A stretch of DNA of 64,000 nt. It comes from Flavihumibacter cheonanensis (GTDB lineage: Bacteria > Bacteroidota > Bacteroidia > Chitinophagales > Chitinophagaceae). The stretch spans positions 516,472-580,471 of the forward strand of contig NZ_JAKRWF010000004.1 in the NCBI RefSeq assembly GCF_022352215.1. The letters are read 5' to 3'. Under the pieces are notes generated by a model. It had not been told where the DNA came from and ran no database searches. It saw only the letters and a program-made list of their open reading frames with translations. Position numbers and translations under genes: made by a program. Shown one piece after another: positions 33,834 to 43,041 of the stretch (the stretch's first letter is position 1; each line of letters opens with the position of its first letter).

Positions 33834-36191
33834 ATGCATAAGCGCCTCTTGCTGTTTTTAATTGGATTAGTCCTTACAACCACTATCTCTGCACAACTGG
33901 CTTTAAAAACAAAGAACTTCTCTATGGAGATTAGTCCCAAAGGAGAAATTCTTAAAATGGTTGATGCCGGTAGTGGTATGAACTATGTTCCCAATGGTCG
34001 ACCGGGACAACTACTCCGTATTAAAAGCGCCAACAAGGAAATCAACCCGCAGCTTGTTAAGGTTCGTGGTAAACTGCTAACACTTAGCTATGGTAACGGC
34101 ATTGAACTGCAGGTTACTGCCAAAGAGACTGCCGATTATATAAAATTTGAATTGACCAAAGTTGTCGGAAAGGAAAAGATAGAAGCTATTTTCTGGGGAC
34201 CTTTTAATACTACTATCAAGGATACCATCGGCGAAGTGGTAGGGGTTGTTCGTAATAAGAACTTTGCGATTGGTATGAGGTCTCTGAATGCCAAAACAAT
34301 CGGTGGAAAATTGAGTAATGAAGAAGGTGTTACTTCTCCCTCTGCCTCCATTGCAGGTAGTGCGGCTAGTGCTGAGGAATTTGGTTCTGCCATGCAGGCT
34401 TTTGCAATTAATCAATCCCTGGATAGAGTTATCAAAGTTTGGCATCATCATAATAACTGTCCGGTGCCTGGCCTTAAGGAGTACAAACTGGAAGGTAGTG
34501 CTATTGCAATTTTCGGTACTTCACCAGCAAACGCGCTTACCACCATGGGTCGCATCAACAAAACAGAAGGTCTTCCCTTTCCGGTGATTGACGGAGCATG
34601 GACCAGGGCCACCAGAATTACAGGACGACCCTATCTTATTACTGATTTTACAGAAGAGACGTTTGATGACTTACTCTCACTGACAGAACGCCTTGGTTTT
34701 TATTCCATTTACCAGGAGCATCCTTTTGATACCTGGGGCCATTTCGATCTGAATAAACAGCAATTTCCCAACGGCCGTATGGGAATGAAAAAACTAGTGG
34801 AGAAAGCCACAAGCAAAAATATCCGGGTCGGTGTACATACCCTCACCAATTTTATCACCACCAATGATCCATTTGTTACGACTGCTCTCAATAGCGGACT
34901 GATGGCAGCCGGCACTTCCAATTTATCTGCCGATATTGATGAAACCGCCACCAGCATTGTAGTTGACGGATATGAATATTTTGCACAGGGATCTACATTG
35001 AACAGTATTCTAATTGGCAATGAGATCATCCGGTACCAGGAAGTTTCAAAAGAAAAGCCCTATACCCTGATCAACTGCGTACGTGGAGCATTTAACACGA
35101 AACCGGCTGTTCATAAAAAAGGGGAGCAGGTTAAAAAGTTAATGGACTTTCCCTACAAAACCATGTTCCCCAATTGGGAAATGCAACAGCAGTTGATTAA
35201 GAATATGGCAGGCTTTTTCAATGAGACCGGAGTGTCTCATATGGATTTCGATGGGCATGAAGGAGCCTGTTATACCGGAAGGGGTGATTATGCAGAGAAT
35301 TACTTTGCTGATGAGTTTCTGAAAAGCGTGAAACACATAGTGGTGAATGGCTCCAGTATTATCAATCATTTCTATTGGAATCACAACAGCTATATCAACT
35401 GGGGTGAACCCTGGTATGCCAGCTTCAGAGAAAGTCAATCGGAACATCGGTTCAGGTTGCAGCCTTTCTTTGAGCGTAACTATATGCCCAACATGCTGGG
35501 CTGGTTTTTGGTGAATGCTGATACACAGGTGGAGGATGTAGAATGGATGATGTCCGTGGCAGCAGGATACAATGCAGGGTACGCGTTGGTACTTCGTCAC
35601 AATGCATATAAAAAGAATCCAAATCTCGATAAGATCATCGAAACAATTGTATTGTGGGAGGAAGCCAAGAACCTGGGCATCTTTAATACTGAGCAACGAA
35701 TGGCCTTGAAAAATCCAGGGAATGATTTTCAACTCCGAAAACTGGCCAATAAAGAATGGTCGCTGGCGCATTATGATAAGGTGAAATTTAATCATCCAAA
35801 AAAAGTATTGCAGCCAGGAGAACCTACGCATACCCGTTTCGACTTCAACAACAGTGGCGAATCTCAGAAAATACAATTGCAGTTGCTGGTTGCAGGTGAA
35901 GAAGATGCGGAAGTCGCCAATATTGAATTGGAGATAGACAACTTCTTAAGAATTTCGGTTCCCGTTACTATGAAAAAGGGACAGACACTCGTGTGGGATA
36001 GCTCCAAAGAAATGAAATTATACTCGGACAAAGGAAGTCTGATTCGCAAAATCAATATTGAAAAAGAGTTGCCGGAGATGTCTCAGGGCAAACATTCCAT
36101 CCTGATCGATGCCGGTTCTATGACAGGTGGTGAACCTGTCATCAAAGGCACTGTTAAATTGAAGGGAAAGGTGGAGAAGATTCAATTGTAG
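33834..36191 (+). CDS. Secreted putative glycoside hydrolase, (beta/alpha)8-type
   Basis: 785 residues from the ATG at 33834, which starts a clean signal peptide (MHKRLLLFLIGLVLTTTI, cleaved near SAQ). An N-terminal beta-rich domain (to about 230) leads to a barrel-like region with YSIYQEHPFDTWGHF, KNIRVGVHTLTNF and VSHMDFDGHEG, whose Asp/Glu fit a clan GH-D-like or related catalytic centre. A beta insert (about 360-440) interrupts the barrel. The substrate is unknown. A second carbohydrate-active gene follows after 6 bases, so they form an operon for glycan breakdown. Confidence 0.65.
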   Translation: MHKRLLLFLIGLVLTTTISAQLALKTKNFSMEISPKGEILKMVDAGSGMNYVPNGRPGQLLRIKSANKEINPQLVKVRGKLLTLSYGNGIELQVTAKETADYIKFELTKVVGKEKIEAIFWGPFNTTIKDTIGEVVGVVRNKNFAIGMRSLNAKTIGGKLSNEEGVTSPSASIAGSAASAEEFGSAMQAFAINQSLDRVIKVWHHHNNCPVPGLKEYKLEGSAIAIFGTSPANALTTMGRINKTEGLPFPVIDGAWTRATRITGRPYLITDFTEETFDDLLSLTERLGFYSIYQEHPFDTWGHFDLNKQQFPNGRMGMKKLVEKATSKNIRVGVHTLTNFITTNDPFVTTALNSGLMAAGTSNLSADIDETATSIVVDGYEYFAQGSTLNSILIGNEIIRYQEVSKEKPYTLINCVRGAFNTKPAVHKKGEQVKKLMDFPYKTMFPNWEMQQQLIKNMAGFFNETGVSHMDFDGHEGACYTGRGDYAENYFADEFLKSVKHIVVNGSSIINHFYWNHNSYINWGEPWYASFRESQSEHRFRLQPFFERNYMPNMLGWFLVNADTQVEDVEWMMSVAAGYNAGYALVLRHNAYKKNPNLDKIIETIVLWEEAKNLGIFNTEQRMALKNPGNDFQLRKLANKEWSLAHYDKVKFNHPKKVLQPGEPTHTRFDFNNSGESQKIQLQLLVAGEEDAEVANIELEIDNFLRISVPVTMKKGQTLVWDSSKEMKLYSDKGSLIRKINIEKELPEMSQGKHSILIDAGSMTGGEPVIKGTVKLKGKVEKIQL

Positions 36192-36197
36192 TTCCAT

Positions 36198-37871
36198 ATG
36201 ATATTAGCTTACCGTCGCCGTTTCTTTCAACTCACTTGCGTATTGACTGCGCTGTTCGCAGTTAGTATTTCCTCCACTGCGCAAATCACTGAGCGCCCTC
36301 GTCCTGAAAGCTGGAAACAACTCGTAAAAGGTGCTGCCTTCAAGGATCGTTTTCTTCCTATGCCCAAGGGAAAATTAAGCAGTGCTTCCTGGGGAGGCGC
36401 AAATGTACTGCCACGTTACATCGACAATGGTATTGAAGACCGCGAGCGTTCTTATTGGGGCGGTAATATTGTGAAAGGCGCTGATGGTTCATATCATCTC
36501 TTTGTTTGCGGATGGCCGGAAAGCTCTCCCAAAGGCCATGGACAATGGCCGCGTTCTATTGTCTATCATACGGTCAGCAATAACCGCTTTGGTCCGTTTA
36601 GTATAAAAGATACCATTGGTGCGGGACATAATCCGGAAATTTTTCAATTGACAGATGGCCGCTATGTTTTGTACTGCATCGATAAAAATTATGTAGCCAA
36701 TTCATTGGATGGCCCCTGGCTGGAAGGAAAATTTGAATTTGATCCAAGGGATCGCCCCATAATTGAAGGATTGTCCAACTTAACTTTTGCCAAACGTCCC
36801 GATGGCTCTTACCTGATGATTTGCCGGGGTGGGGGAGTCTGGATCAGCCAGACAGGTTTATCGACTTATCGGCAGGTATCCAACAAGAGAACCTACCCGA
36901 ATGTGGCGGGTGAATTTGAGGATCCGGTGGTGTGGAGGGATTCAGTTCAATACCATATGATCGTGAATGATTGGTTGGGCAGAATTGCTTTTTACCTGCG
37001 TTCAAAAGATGGAGTGAATTGGGTAACGGATCCGGGAGAAGCTTATGTGCCGGGGATCGCTTTTCATGAAGATGGCAGGTTGGAAGACTGGTTTAAGTTT
37101 GAACGCATCAAGATATTGCAGGATGCGCAGGGCAGGGCGATACAGGCAAATTTTGCGGTGATTGATACTCTGAAGAAGGAAGATAAGGCCAGCGACCGGC
37201 ACAGTTCAAAAAACATCTCTGTGCCGCTGAATCCGGGAGTATTAATTAGCCTGATGAATACCAGTTTGCCGGCAGCCGGAGAAACCATTCAAATCAAGGT
37301 CAGCGCTGAGAAAGGATTTAATCCGCATAAGGATATAGATCTTGGTTCATTACGATTTGGCAGTAATGAACAGGTGAATTTTGGAAAAGGAGCTAAGGTA
37401 GTAGCAAGTAAAAAACAGGGCCGCGATTTAATACTCACTTTTAGTGCAGAGGGGCATGGATTAACCAAAGAAGAGTTTGCACCTAAGCTGATCGGCAGGT
37501 ACAAAAACGGAAAACTCCTGTTTGGCTACACCCGTGCTCCTTGGGTGGAATATGAACCGGGTATCTTGTCTGCATTGCGACCTGTATTTAGTCCGGGTAC
37601 AGGTACAACAGCCATAACTGTAGTAGTAGAAAATTTTGGCCTGGCAACCTCTCAACCAGCCACCTTGAAACTTCAGGTACAAAGCACGGAAGGGTTAAAT
37701 GAAATAGCGACAGGAACTATATCACCTATCCAGTCGTACGGAAAGTTGACCGTACAACTCAGTACTGCGTTTCCTTTTGAAAAGGGCCGGGAATATGAGT
37801 TTGTACTATCACTATCGGATGCTGATCCGTCAGCCCCTCCGTTTAAATTTAAAGCAATCCCCTTGCCTTAA
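36198..37871 (+). CDS. Secreted GH43/GH117-like five-bladed propeller protein
   Basis: 557 residues. Signal peptide to about residue 30 (ALFAVSISSTAQ). The repeated strands YWGGNIVKGADGSYHLF, GHNPEIFQLTDGRYVLY, NLTFAKRPDGSYLMI and VAGEFEDPVVWRDS are the blade pattern of GH43-type propellers, with acidic residues at the expected ends. A C-terminal beta domain follows (about 370-557). It is probably an exo-acting glycosidase working with the upstream enzyme. No SusC/SusD pair or regulator is nearby, so this is not a full PUL. Confidence 0.68.
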   Translation: MILAYRRRFFQLTCVLTALFAVSISSTAQITERPRPESWKQLVKGAAFKDRFLPMPKGKLSSASWGGANVLPRYIDNGIEDRERSYWGGNIVKGADGSYHLFVCGWPESSPKGHGQWPRSIVYHTVSNNRFGPFSIKDTIGAGHNPEIFQLTDGRYVLYCIDKNYVANSLDGPWLEGKFEFDPRDRPIIEGLSNLTFAKRPDGSYLMICRGGGVWISQTGLSTYRQVSNKRTYPNVAGEFEDPVVWRDSVQYHMIVNDWLGRIAFYLRSKDGVNWVTDPGEAYVPGIAFHEDGRLEDWFKFERIKILQDAQGRAIQANFAVIDTLKKEDKASDRHSSKNISVPLNPGVLISLMNTSLPAAGETIQIKVSAEKGFNPHKDIDLGSLRFGSNEQVNFGKGAKVVASKKQGRDLILTFSAEGHGLTKEEFAPKLIGRYKNGKLLFGYTRAPWVEYEPGILSALRPVFSPGTGTTAITVVVENFGLATSQPATLKLQVQSTEGLNEIATGTISPIQSYGKLTVQLSTAFPFEKGREYEFVLSLSDADPSAPPFKFKAIPLP

Positions 37872-37890
37872 AGTTTGGTGTTGAATGAGT

Positions 37891-37986
37891 CAATTTGGCT
37901 ATAACTGGAAAAAAAGTTGACTTATAGCCAAATTGAACATTCATTTTGGCTATAAGTGCACAAAAAACTAACTTGCAGCCAAATTG
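37891..37986. repeat. Tandem 51-bp palindromic units upstream of the DUF234-type ATPase
   Basis: CAATTTGGCTATAA (37891-37904) is the exact reverse complement of TTATAGCCAAATTG (37922-37935), loop 17. The unit repeats 51 bp later as CATTTTGGCTATAAG (37942-37956) and CTTGCAGCCAAATTG (37972-37986), with a few changes. The last copy ends 6 bases before the ATPase ATG. The TTGGCT core is shared with the 21-bp array at 12509. Confidence 0.88.
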
Positions 37987-37992
37987 AGGGAT

Positions 37993-39417
37993 ATGCAGCA
38001 GATCATTGGGAGGAAAGGGGAATTAGCTATCCTATCTGACCTGAAAGCGGGTAAAGCCTCCACCTTTGTAGCTGTGTATGGGAGAAGGCGGGTAGGTAAA
38101 ACCTTCCTGATTCGTAAGGCGTTTGACAATCAGTTTGCCTTCCATCTGACAGGAATGGCGAATGTAAACATGGCACAGCAGCTGGCTAATTTTGCTGCTG
38201 CCTTAAGAAGATATGATACTTCGGCGGAACTCCAACCGCAGCCAGAAACCTGGCAGGAAGCCTTTGAACAATTAATCAATTGGCTGGAAAAATCAACGGA
38301 TCAAAAAAAAGTGGTTTTTCTGGATGAACTTCCCTGGCTGGATACTGCACAATCCGGATTTATACCGGCACTGGAACATTTCTGGAATGCCTGGGCAAGT
38401 GCTAGAACCGATATTATCCTGGTGGTATGTGGTTCGGCGGCGGCCTGGATGATCAATACGCTAATCAATAGCAGAGGTGGCCTACATAATCGGGTCACTC
38501 ATCGCATACGGCTCCAGCCTTTCACCTTACAGGAGTGCGAGGAATATTTCAAAGCCAGGTCGGCAGGTTTTGATCGTTATCAACTTGTTCTGCTTTATAT
38601 GGTGATGGGTGGAATACCGTTTTATTTGGATCAGGTGAATACTGGTCTTAGTGCAGATCAGAATATTGACAGATTGTGTTTTACCAAGGATGGGTTGTTA
38701 CGAGGTGAGTTTGATAACCTGTATCATTCTCTCTTTCAAAAAGCGGACCGGCATATTTCTATAATTGAAGCATTGAGTAAAAAAGCAAGGGGACTTACCC
38801 GTGATGAACTGCTGGAAGTTTCCGGAATGCCCAATGGCGGCGGTACTACCCGAATCCTGAAGGAGCTGGAAGAAAGCCATTTTATCCGCAAATATGTTTC
38901 CTATGGTAATAAAGAAAAGCTGAGTCTTTATCAATTATCAGATCCGTATTCACTCTTTTACCTGCGATGGATAAAAAGTTCTTCCACGCTGGATGAGAAC
39001 AATTGGATGAACCACCTTGATAGTCCGCAGAAAAGAGCCTGGACCGGTTATGCTTTTGAACAGGTTTGCCTGGAGCATATAGGACAAATAAAAAAGGCAT
39101 TGGGTATAACTGGTATTCAAACCACCACCTCTTCCTGGGTTAGCCGCGACAAAGAGCAGGGTGCGCAGGTTGACCTGGTAATTGATCGCAGGGATCGGGT
39201 GATCAATCTTTGTGAAATGAAGTTCTCTATTCATCCGTTTACCATAACAAAAGCATATGCAGCAGAACTGGCAGAGAAAATTCGGGTATTTAAAGAACAA
39301 ACAAAAACTACCAAAGCAATTTATCTGACGATGATAACCACCTTTGGATTGGCATCCAATGCGTATGCATCCTCCATGGTGAAAAACAGTTTTGAGCTGG
39401 ATATATTTTTTGATTAG
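37993..39417 (+). CDS. AAA ATPase of the archaeal-type / DUF234 family
   Basis: 474 residues from the ATG at 37993. N-terminal ATPase: IIGRKGELAIL, P-loop GRRRVGKTFLIRKAF (about 27-41), Walker B VVFLDELPWLD and the sensor VVCGSAAAWM. A winged-helix segment (ALSKKARGLTRDELLEVSGM) follows, then a C-terminal DUF234/nuclease-like domain (WTGYAFEQVCLEHI, then AQVDLVIDRRDRVINLCEMKF, with D...E-x-K of the PD-(D/E)xK type). The family is scattered across archaea and Bacteroidota, often as solitary mobile genes, function unknown. The palindromic repeats upstream fit that pattern. Confidence 0.88.
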   Translation: MQQIIGRKGELAILSDLKAGKASTFVAVYGRRRVGKTFLIRKAFDNQFAFHLTGMANVNMAQQLANFAAALRRYDTSAELQPQPETWQEAFEQLINWLEKSTDQKKVVFLDELPWLDTAQSGFIPALEHFWNAWASARTDIILVVCGSAAAWMINTLINSRGGLHNRVTHRIRLQPFTLQECEEYFKARSAGFDRYQLVLLYMVMGGIPFYLDQVNTGLSADQNIDRLCFTKDGLLRGEFDNLYHSLFQKADRHISIIEALSKKARGLTRDELLEVSGMPNGGGTTRILKELEESHFIRKYVSYGNKEKLSLYQLSDPYSLFYLRWIKSSSTLDENNWMNHLDSPQKRAWTGYAFEQVCLEHIGQIKKALGITGIQTTTSSWVSRDKEQGAQVDLVIDRRDRVINLCEMKFSIHPFTITKAYAAELAEKIRVFKEQTKTTKAIYLTMITTFGLASNAYASSMVKNSFELDIFFD

Positions 39418-39491
39418 AAAAAATAGTTCGTTCTGTTTCAATTTCTGGGGTAGTATATTTTATGTAAATTAGATGGTATAATTGATGCTGT

Positions 39492-39728
39492 ATGACAATT
39501 GTAGCAATGCGTAAAAAATTATTATCCTATTTAGAAGTAGCTGAGGAGCAAAAAGTGAAAGCGATTTATGCCTTGGTTCGGGATGATATTGAGCGGGAGG
39601 AAGGTCGAATTGATATTGAGCAATACAATAAAGAACTAGCTGAAGCAGAAGCTGAATTCATAAAAGGCGACTATATCAGTAATGCCGAAATGAAAAAGAA
39701 AATAAAACAATGGCGGGGAGCAAAATAG
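39492..39728 (+). CDS. Antitoxin of a ParE/RelE-type pair
   Basis: 78 residues. The N-terminal half (LEVAEEQKVKAIYALVRDDIE) is helical, and the C-terminus is charged (AEMKKKIKQWRGAK). It resembles the addiction-module antitoxins that wrap a ParE toxin. The toxin gene starts 19 bases inside its 3' end. The antitoxin normally also represses the operon. Confidence 0.82.
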   Translation: MTIVAMRKKLLSYLEVAEEQKVKAIYALVRDDIEREEGRIDIEQYNKELAEAEAEFIKGDYISNAEMKKKIKQWRGAK

Positions 39729-40009
39729 TTTGGACACGCCGTGCTCAGCAAGAAATGGCAGCTCTCTACAGATACATTAGCAAAGATTCGCCCCAGAATG
39801 CTAATGTGGTTATTGATGAAATAATCGCCGCCATGGACAAAACACTAAAACACCCTGAATGCTATAACCCCGATAAGTATAAAAAAGAAAATAATGGTAC
39901 TTACAGGGCTTTTGAAATTCATCGATATAGGATTGTATATCGATTTCATAAAAATGTCATTCGTGTACTCCGAGTTCGGCATACAAGTATGGAACCGAAG
40001 AAGTATTGA
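39710..40009 (+). CDS. ParE/RelE superfamily toxin
   Basis: 99 residues with the ParE fold: KIVWTRRAQQEMAALYRYISKDSP, then MDKTLKHPECYNPDKYKKENNG, YRAFEIHRYRIVYRF and IRVLRVRHTSMEP. ParE toxins inhibit gyrase; RelE-type act on mRNA. The two cannot be told apart safely. It overlaps the antitoxin gene by 19 bases. Confidence 0.88.
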   Translation: MAGSKIVWTRRAQQEMAALYRYISKDSPQNANVVIDEIIAAMDKTLKHPECYNPDKYKKENNGTYRAFEIHRYRIVYRFHKNVIRVLRVRHTSMEPKKY

Positions 40010-40011
40010 GT

Positions 40012-40581
40012 ATGCACAAAGCAGTTCGTTCAGACAAGAAATCCGTTGTCGAAATCCTCGTTCAATCCTTTGCTGATAATAAAAGTGTTCAGTACATCGT
40101 AAAGCAGGATAGCCGAAAAGAAGAAAGGCTCCGAAAACTCATGGCCTATTCTTTTGAACTATGTTATCGGTTTGGTGAAGTATACCTGACCGAAGACAAA
40201 AAAGCCTGCGCGTTGATTTTATTCCCGCATAAGAAAAAAACATCCCTGTCAACTGTATTGCTGGATCTGGAACTGGCCTTCTCCGTAATCGGGTTATCGA
40301 ATCTAAAAAAGGTATTGAAGCGGGAGTCGAAAATCAAACAACTATATCCTAAAACGCCCTTTTATTACTTGTGGTTTATTGGTGTGCATCCGGTTGATCA
40401 GCACAAAGGAATCGGGAAACGCCTGCTTATTGAACTTCTAAAAAAGGCTGAAAAGGACAGCCTGCCTGTTTATCTCGAAACATCAACCAGTAAAAATATC
40501 ACCTGGTACGAGCAATTTGGATTTGTTACCTATAACAAGCTGGATTTTGGATATGAATTGTTTTGCATGCGGAGGGACTAA
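40012..40581 (+). CDS. GNAT family N-acetyltransferase
   Basis: 189 residues from the ATG at 40012, directly after the toxin stop. The acetyl-CoA loop is seen as GVHPVDQHKGIGKRLLIELL (about 119-138), followed by PVYLETSTSKNITWYEQFGF typical of GNATs. The substrate is unknown. It may be translationally coupled to the toxin-antitoxin pair, where a GNAT can also be a passenger or tRNA-acetylating toxin, but this one has no antitoxin of its own. Confidence 0.85.
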   Translation: MHKAVRSDKKSVVEILVQSFADNKSVQYIVKQDSRKEERLRKLMAYSFELCYRFGEVYLTEDKKACALILFPHKKKTSLSTVLLDLELAFSVIGLSNLKKVLKRESKIKQLYPKTPFYYLWFIGVHPVDQHKGIGKRLLIELLKKAEKDSLPVYLETSTSKNITWYEQFGFVTYNKLDFGYELFCMRRD

Positions 40582-40610
40582 TTGATATCTTTTACATTAA
40601 ATTCTGAGCT

Positions 40611-40925
40611 ATGCATCGCATATCGGTTAAAATGAAATTAATTAAAGGGAAGGAGGCGGAATACAAAAGGCGGCATGATGAAATCTGGCCTGAGCTGAAA
40701 TCACTTCTCAAAGAGCATGGCATACAGGATTATTCCATATTTCTGGATGCTGAAACAGCGACTTTATTTGCTGTCATGAAAGTCGAAAACCCGACGATGC
40801 TGGAGGAACTCCCCAAACATCCTCTAATGAGAAAGTGGTGGACCTATATGAAGGATCTAATGCTTACCAACACAGATGACAGTCCGGTTGCCGAACCACT
40901 GGTAGAAGTTTTTTATTTGGAGTAA
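40611..40925 (+). CDS. rhaM: L-rhamnose mutarotase
   Basis: 104 residues, normal for RhaM (about 104). It contains the conserved R-R-H-D-E-I-W-P-E-L (His is catalytic), YSIFLDAETATLFAVMKVE and the MRKWWTYM motif. It interconverts alpha and beta L-rhamnose. No other rhamnose genes are nearby, although the upstream glycosidase pair could release deoxysugars. Confidence 0.93.
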   Translation: MHRISVKMKLIKGKEAEYKRRHDEIWPELKSLLKEHGIQDYSIFLDAETATLFAVMKVENPTMLEELPKHPLMRKWWTYMKDLMLTNTDDSPVAEPLVEVFYLE

Positions 40926-40956
40926 TATGTAATAGTATTGCGCGGAACCGTCCCCC

Positions 40957-41656
40957 TCAATTACATGTATACAGGATCTTTTCACTGTAATTGGCTCCGC
41001 TGGTAGAACTCACTTGCCGGCGTATTATTTTACCCTGATCATCTTCTGAATAGCTGTGGTTGGTGATGGTGCCGGAGGGCGATTTTATAGATTTAATCCT
41101 ATTCTTATTGCGGATGATTTTATAGCCTAATTCAAGTTCAGCGATGCCGGCATACTCTCCTTGCTGAAACAGTTCAATCGGGATCTGTTTCACCAACCAT
41201 ATTACCATCCAACCATTGATAATAGCTGTGTTTCGGTGAAATACTGCTATTAGTTGAAGTTGATTTTTTTACCACTCTGGTACCATCGTATTCATATAGT
41301 TCTTCTCTCCAGGTGCCATTGGGATTTTCCACTTTTATTTTGGTTGCAAAGCCCTTATCGTTGAGGGTGATCGTTTTTTTGTAATGCGGATTACCATTGG
41401 AAGTTTGAGTGTTTATCACAGTATTCCCGGTATAGGTTAATACATTTTCATAGCCGGCATATTCGTGTTTGATTAAACGCTTCTGGTTGTCATAGGTAAA
41501 AATATGCGGTTCAAATCCTTCTCGTTCAGTACGAGTAACCAGGCAGTTTGCAAATTGATTAGTTTCTTCAGGTGGGGTAGTGTTTGTGTCATCATCGCTT
41601 TTACTACAATGCACAAAGAAGAGCGCAACCAGCGCCGCGAATAAGGTTTGTTTCAT
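40957..41656 (-). pseudogene. Lipoprotein gene broken by a frameshift
   Basis: The first part starts at 41656 (MKQTLFAALVALFFVHCSK, lipobox FVHC) and runs to a stop at 41174. The second part continues in another frame from about 41208 to 40957. Together they give the repeated pattern of a YD/RHS-like lipoprotein (FTYDNQKRLIKHEY, ELYEYDGTRVVKK, then ITNHSYSEDDQGKIIRR). A one-base change between about 41174 and 41208 would restore one protein of about 230 residues. It may be a real mutation or a sequencing error. Confidence 0.72.
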
Positions 41657-41771
41657 GATTTAAGTAATTGTGGGCCTAAAACTATCTATTCGCGTTCGTT
41701 GGTGCAATACCGTAATAGGGTGACATGGAAGGATTCTTTTTTATTCAAATTAATTACTACTTTAAGGCAGT

Positions 41772-42383
41772 ATGATAAGTAAAAGCATCTTCAATGGAGT
41801 AATCATGTTTTTCTCAGTCCTATTGCTGACCAACTCCTCCTGCAACTGCACCAAGGATTGTACGGCCATCTACTATAATTTTGAATTACCTGCTAAGGTT
41901 TTCCCGGATAATGATACCCTGCGTTTGGGCGATTCGCTCACAGTATTCATAGATGTGTCCAATTCCTTTGTGGAATTGCAATCCGGTACCCTGGTTCCTT
42001 TCAAGGGGGCGGCAAATTTAGGGTCAACGATTTCCTTTGGAAGAAAGAATCTAAGCACCGGTGCATTTGACCAAGTTGCCAATGATTTCGATTGTATACT
42101 GTTAAATGGTAAGGAATCCAGGGCAATCAATCCTTCCTTAACTAGGTCCTATTTTTTTACGGAGGAAAATAACCGCTACCGGTTCCACCTGGTTATTAAA
42201 CCTAAAAAGCCGGGACTGTATAAAATGATCCTAAGTAATTCGATCAATACCTATCGGGAATCGGCTCCCTGTGATAAAGCGAATTTTACGATCAACTTAA
42301 AAGAGACCAGCCATAACCGGCATTTGTTAGGGTATACCGGTGAAGATCTGCCCGGTGGAGATTTTTATTTTGTAGTGAAATAA
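41772..42383 (+). CDS. Hypothetical lipoprotein
   Basis: 203 residues. The signal ends in a lipobox-like LTNSSC (about 20-24). The remainder is beta-rich with a proline-containing strand pattern (LRLGDSLTVFIDVSN, YRFHLVIKPKKPGLYKMILS) and a few cysteines after the start (NCTKDC). It is probably anchored in the outer membrane. I recognise no family. Confidence 0.65.
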   Translation: MISKSIFNGVIMFFSVLLLTNSSCNCTKDCTAIYYNFELPAKVFPDNDTLRLGDSLTVFIDVSNSFVELQSGTLVPFKGAANLGSTISFGRKNLSTGAFDQVANDFDCILLNGKESRAINPSLTRSYFFTEENNRYRFHLVIKPKKPGLYKMILSNSINTYRESAPCDKANFTINLKETSHNRHLLGYTGEDLPGGDFYFVVK

Positions 42384-42444
42384 GCAATAAAATGGTAACC
42401 ATTTCCAGAATGAAGGAGGGATATGAATTTATAAATAGGAATAA

Positions 42445-42579
42445 ATGAAAATAGAGGTTCACAGTAAGTACATATATACCATAACCTTGGAGGTTTGGAT
42501 TTTTATTTTAGTGATATTGTTTACAGCAGTCCTTTCGAGTTTAATCACTATTGCATTGTTAAAGAAAAAAGATAGGTGA
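42445..42579 (+). CDS. Small single-span membrane protein
   Basis: 44 residues. A hydrophobic helix (about 15-38, TLEVWIFILVILFTAVLS) ends in the basic tail LLKKKDR. Its stop overlaps the GTG start of the next gene (GTGA), indicating coupled translation. No family is recognised. Confidence 0.5.
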   Translation: MKIEVHSKYIYTITLEVWIFILVILFTAVLSSLITIALLKKKDR

Positions 42580-42923
42580 ACACCAAAAAATGGTGTAAAA
42601 CAATAAACAGATTTATGACAAAGATCTGGATAAACACAATATCAGTTTTTCTGATAGTTTCTCTAATGCCGATAGCCACAGTGTACAAAATATCTTATCC
42701 TGTAGATGGAGGGCCGGATGCTGACTTTCAATACTGCGTTAACCAAATAGTTTACAACGACTACATATCCTTCAATACTAACAAGCAAAAGATCAAAGTT
42801 GGTAATAAATATTTGTTGAAATATTATCCACCTAATCCAAAAATTGCAAGAGTGCTTTTGGATCAACCTTTGGATTCTATACTTGATTTAAAATTTCAAA
42901 TAGACACATGCAAAGGATACTAA
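42576..42923 (+). CDS. Hypothetical protein, membrane anchored
   Basis: 115 residues with a GTG start overlapping the upstream 44-residue gene by 4 bases. An N-terminal hydrophobic segment (about 16-33, WINTISVFLIVSLMPIAT) precedes an about 75-residue soluble part with YYPPNPKIARVLLD. No family is recognised. The two small genes look like one unit. Confidence 0.6.
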   Translation: MNTKKWCKTINRFMTKIWINTISVFLIVSLMPIATVYKISYPVDGGPDADFQYCVNQIVYNDYISFNTNKQKIKVGNKYLLKYYPPNPKIARVLLDQPLDSILDLKFQIDTCKGY

Positions 42924-43041
42924 TCTATATTCAGAATTTGGGTTCATTCATCAGGTAGTATAATTTTTCATGATCTCCTGACTACCCTTTGACAAATGTC
43001 TTAGAAAGGATAAATATTCAATCAATATTTTAATTTGGCTT

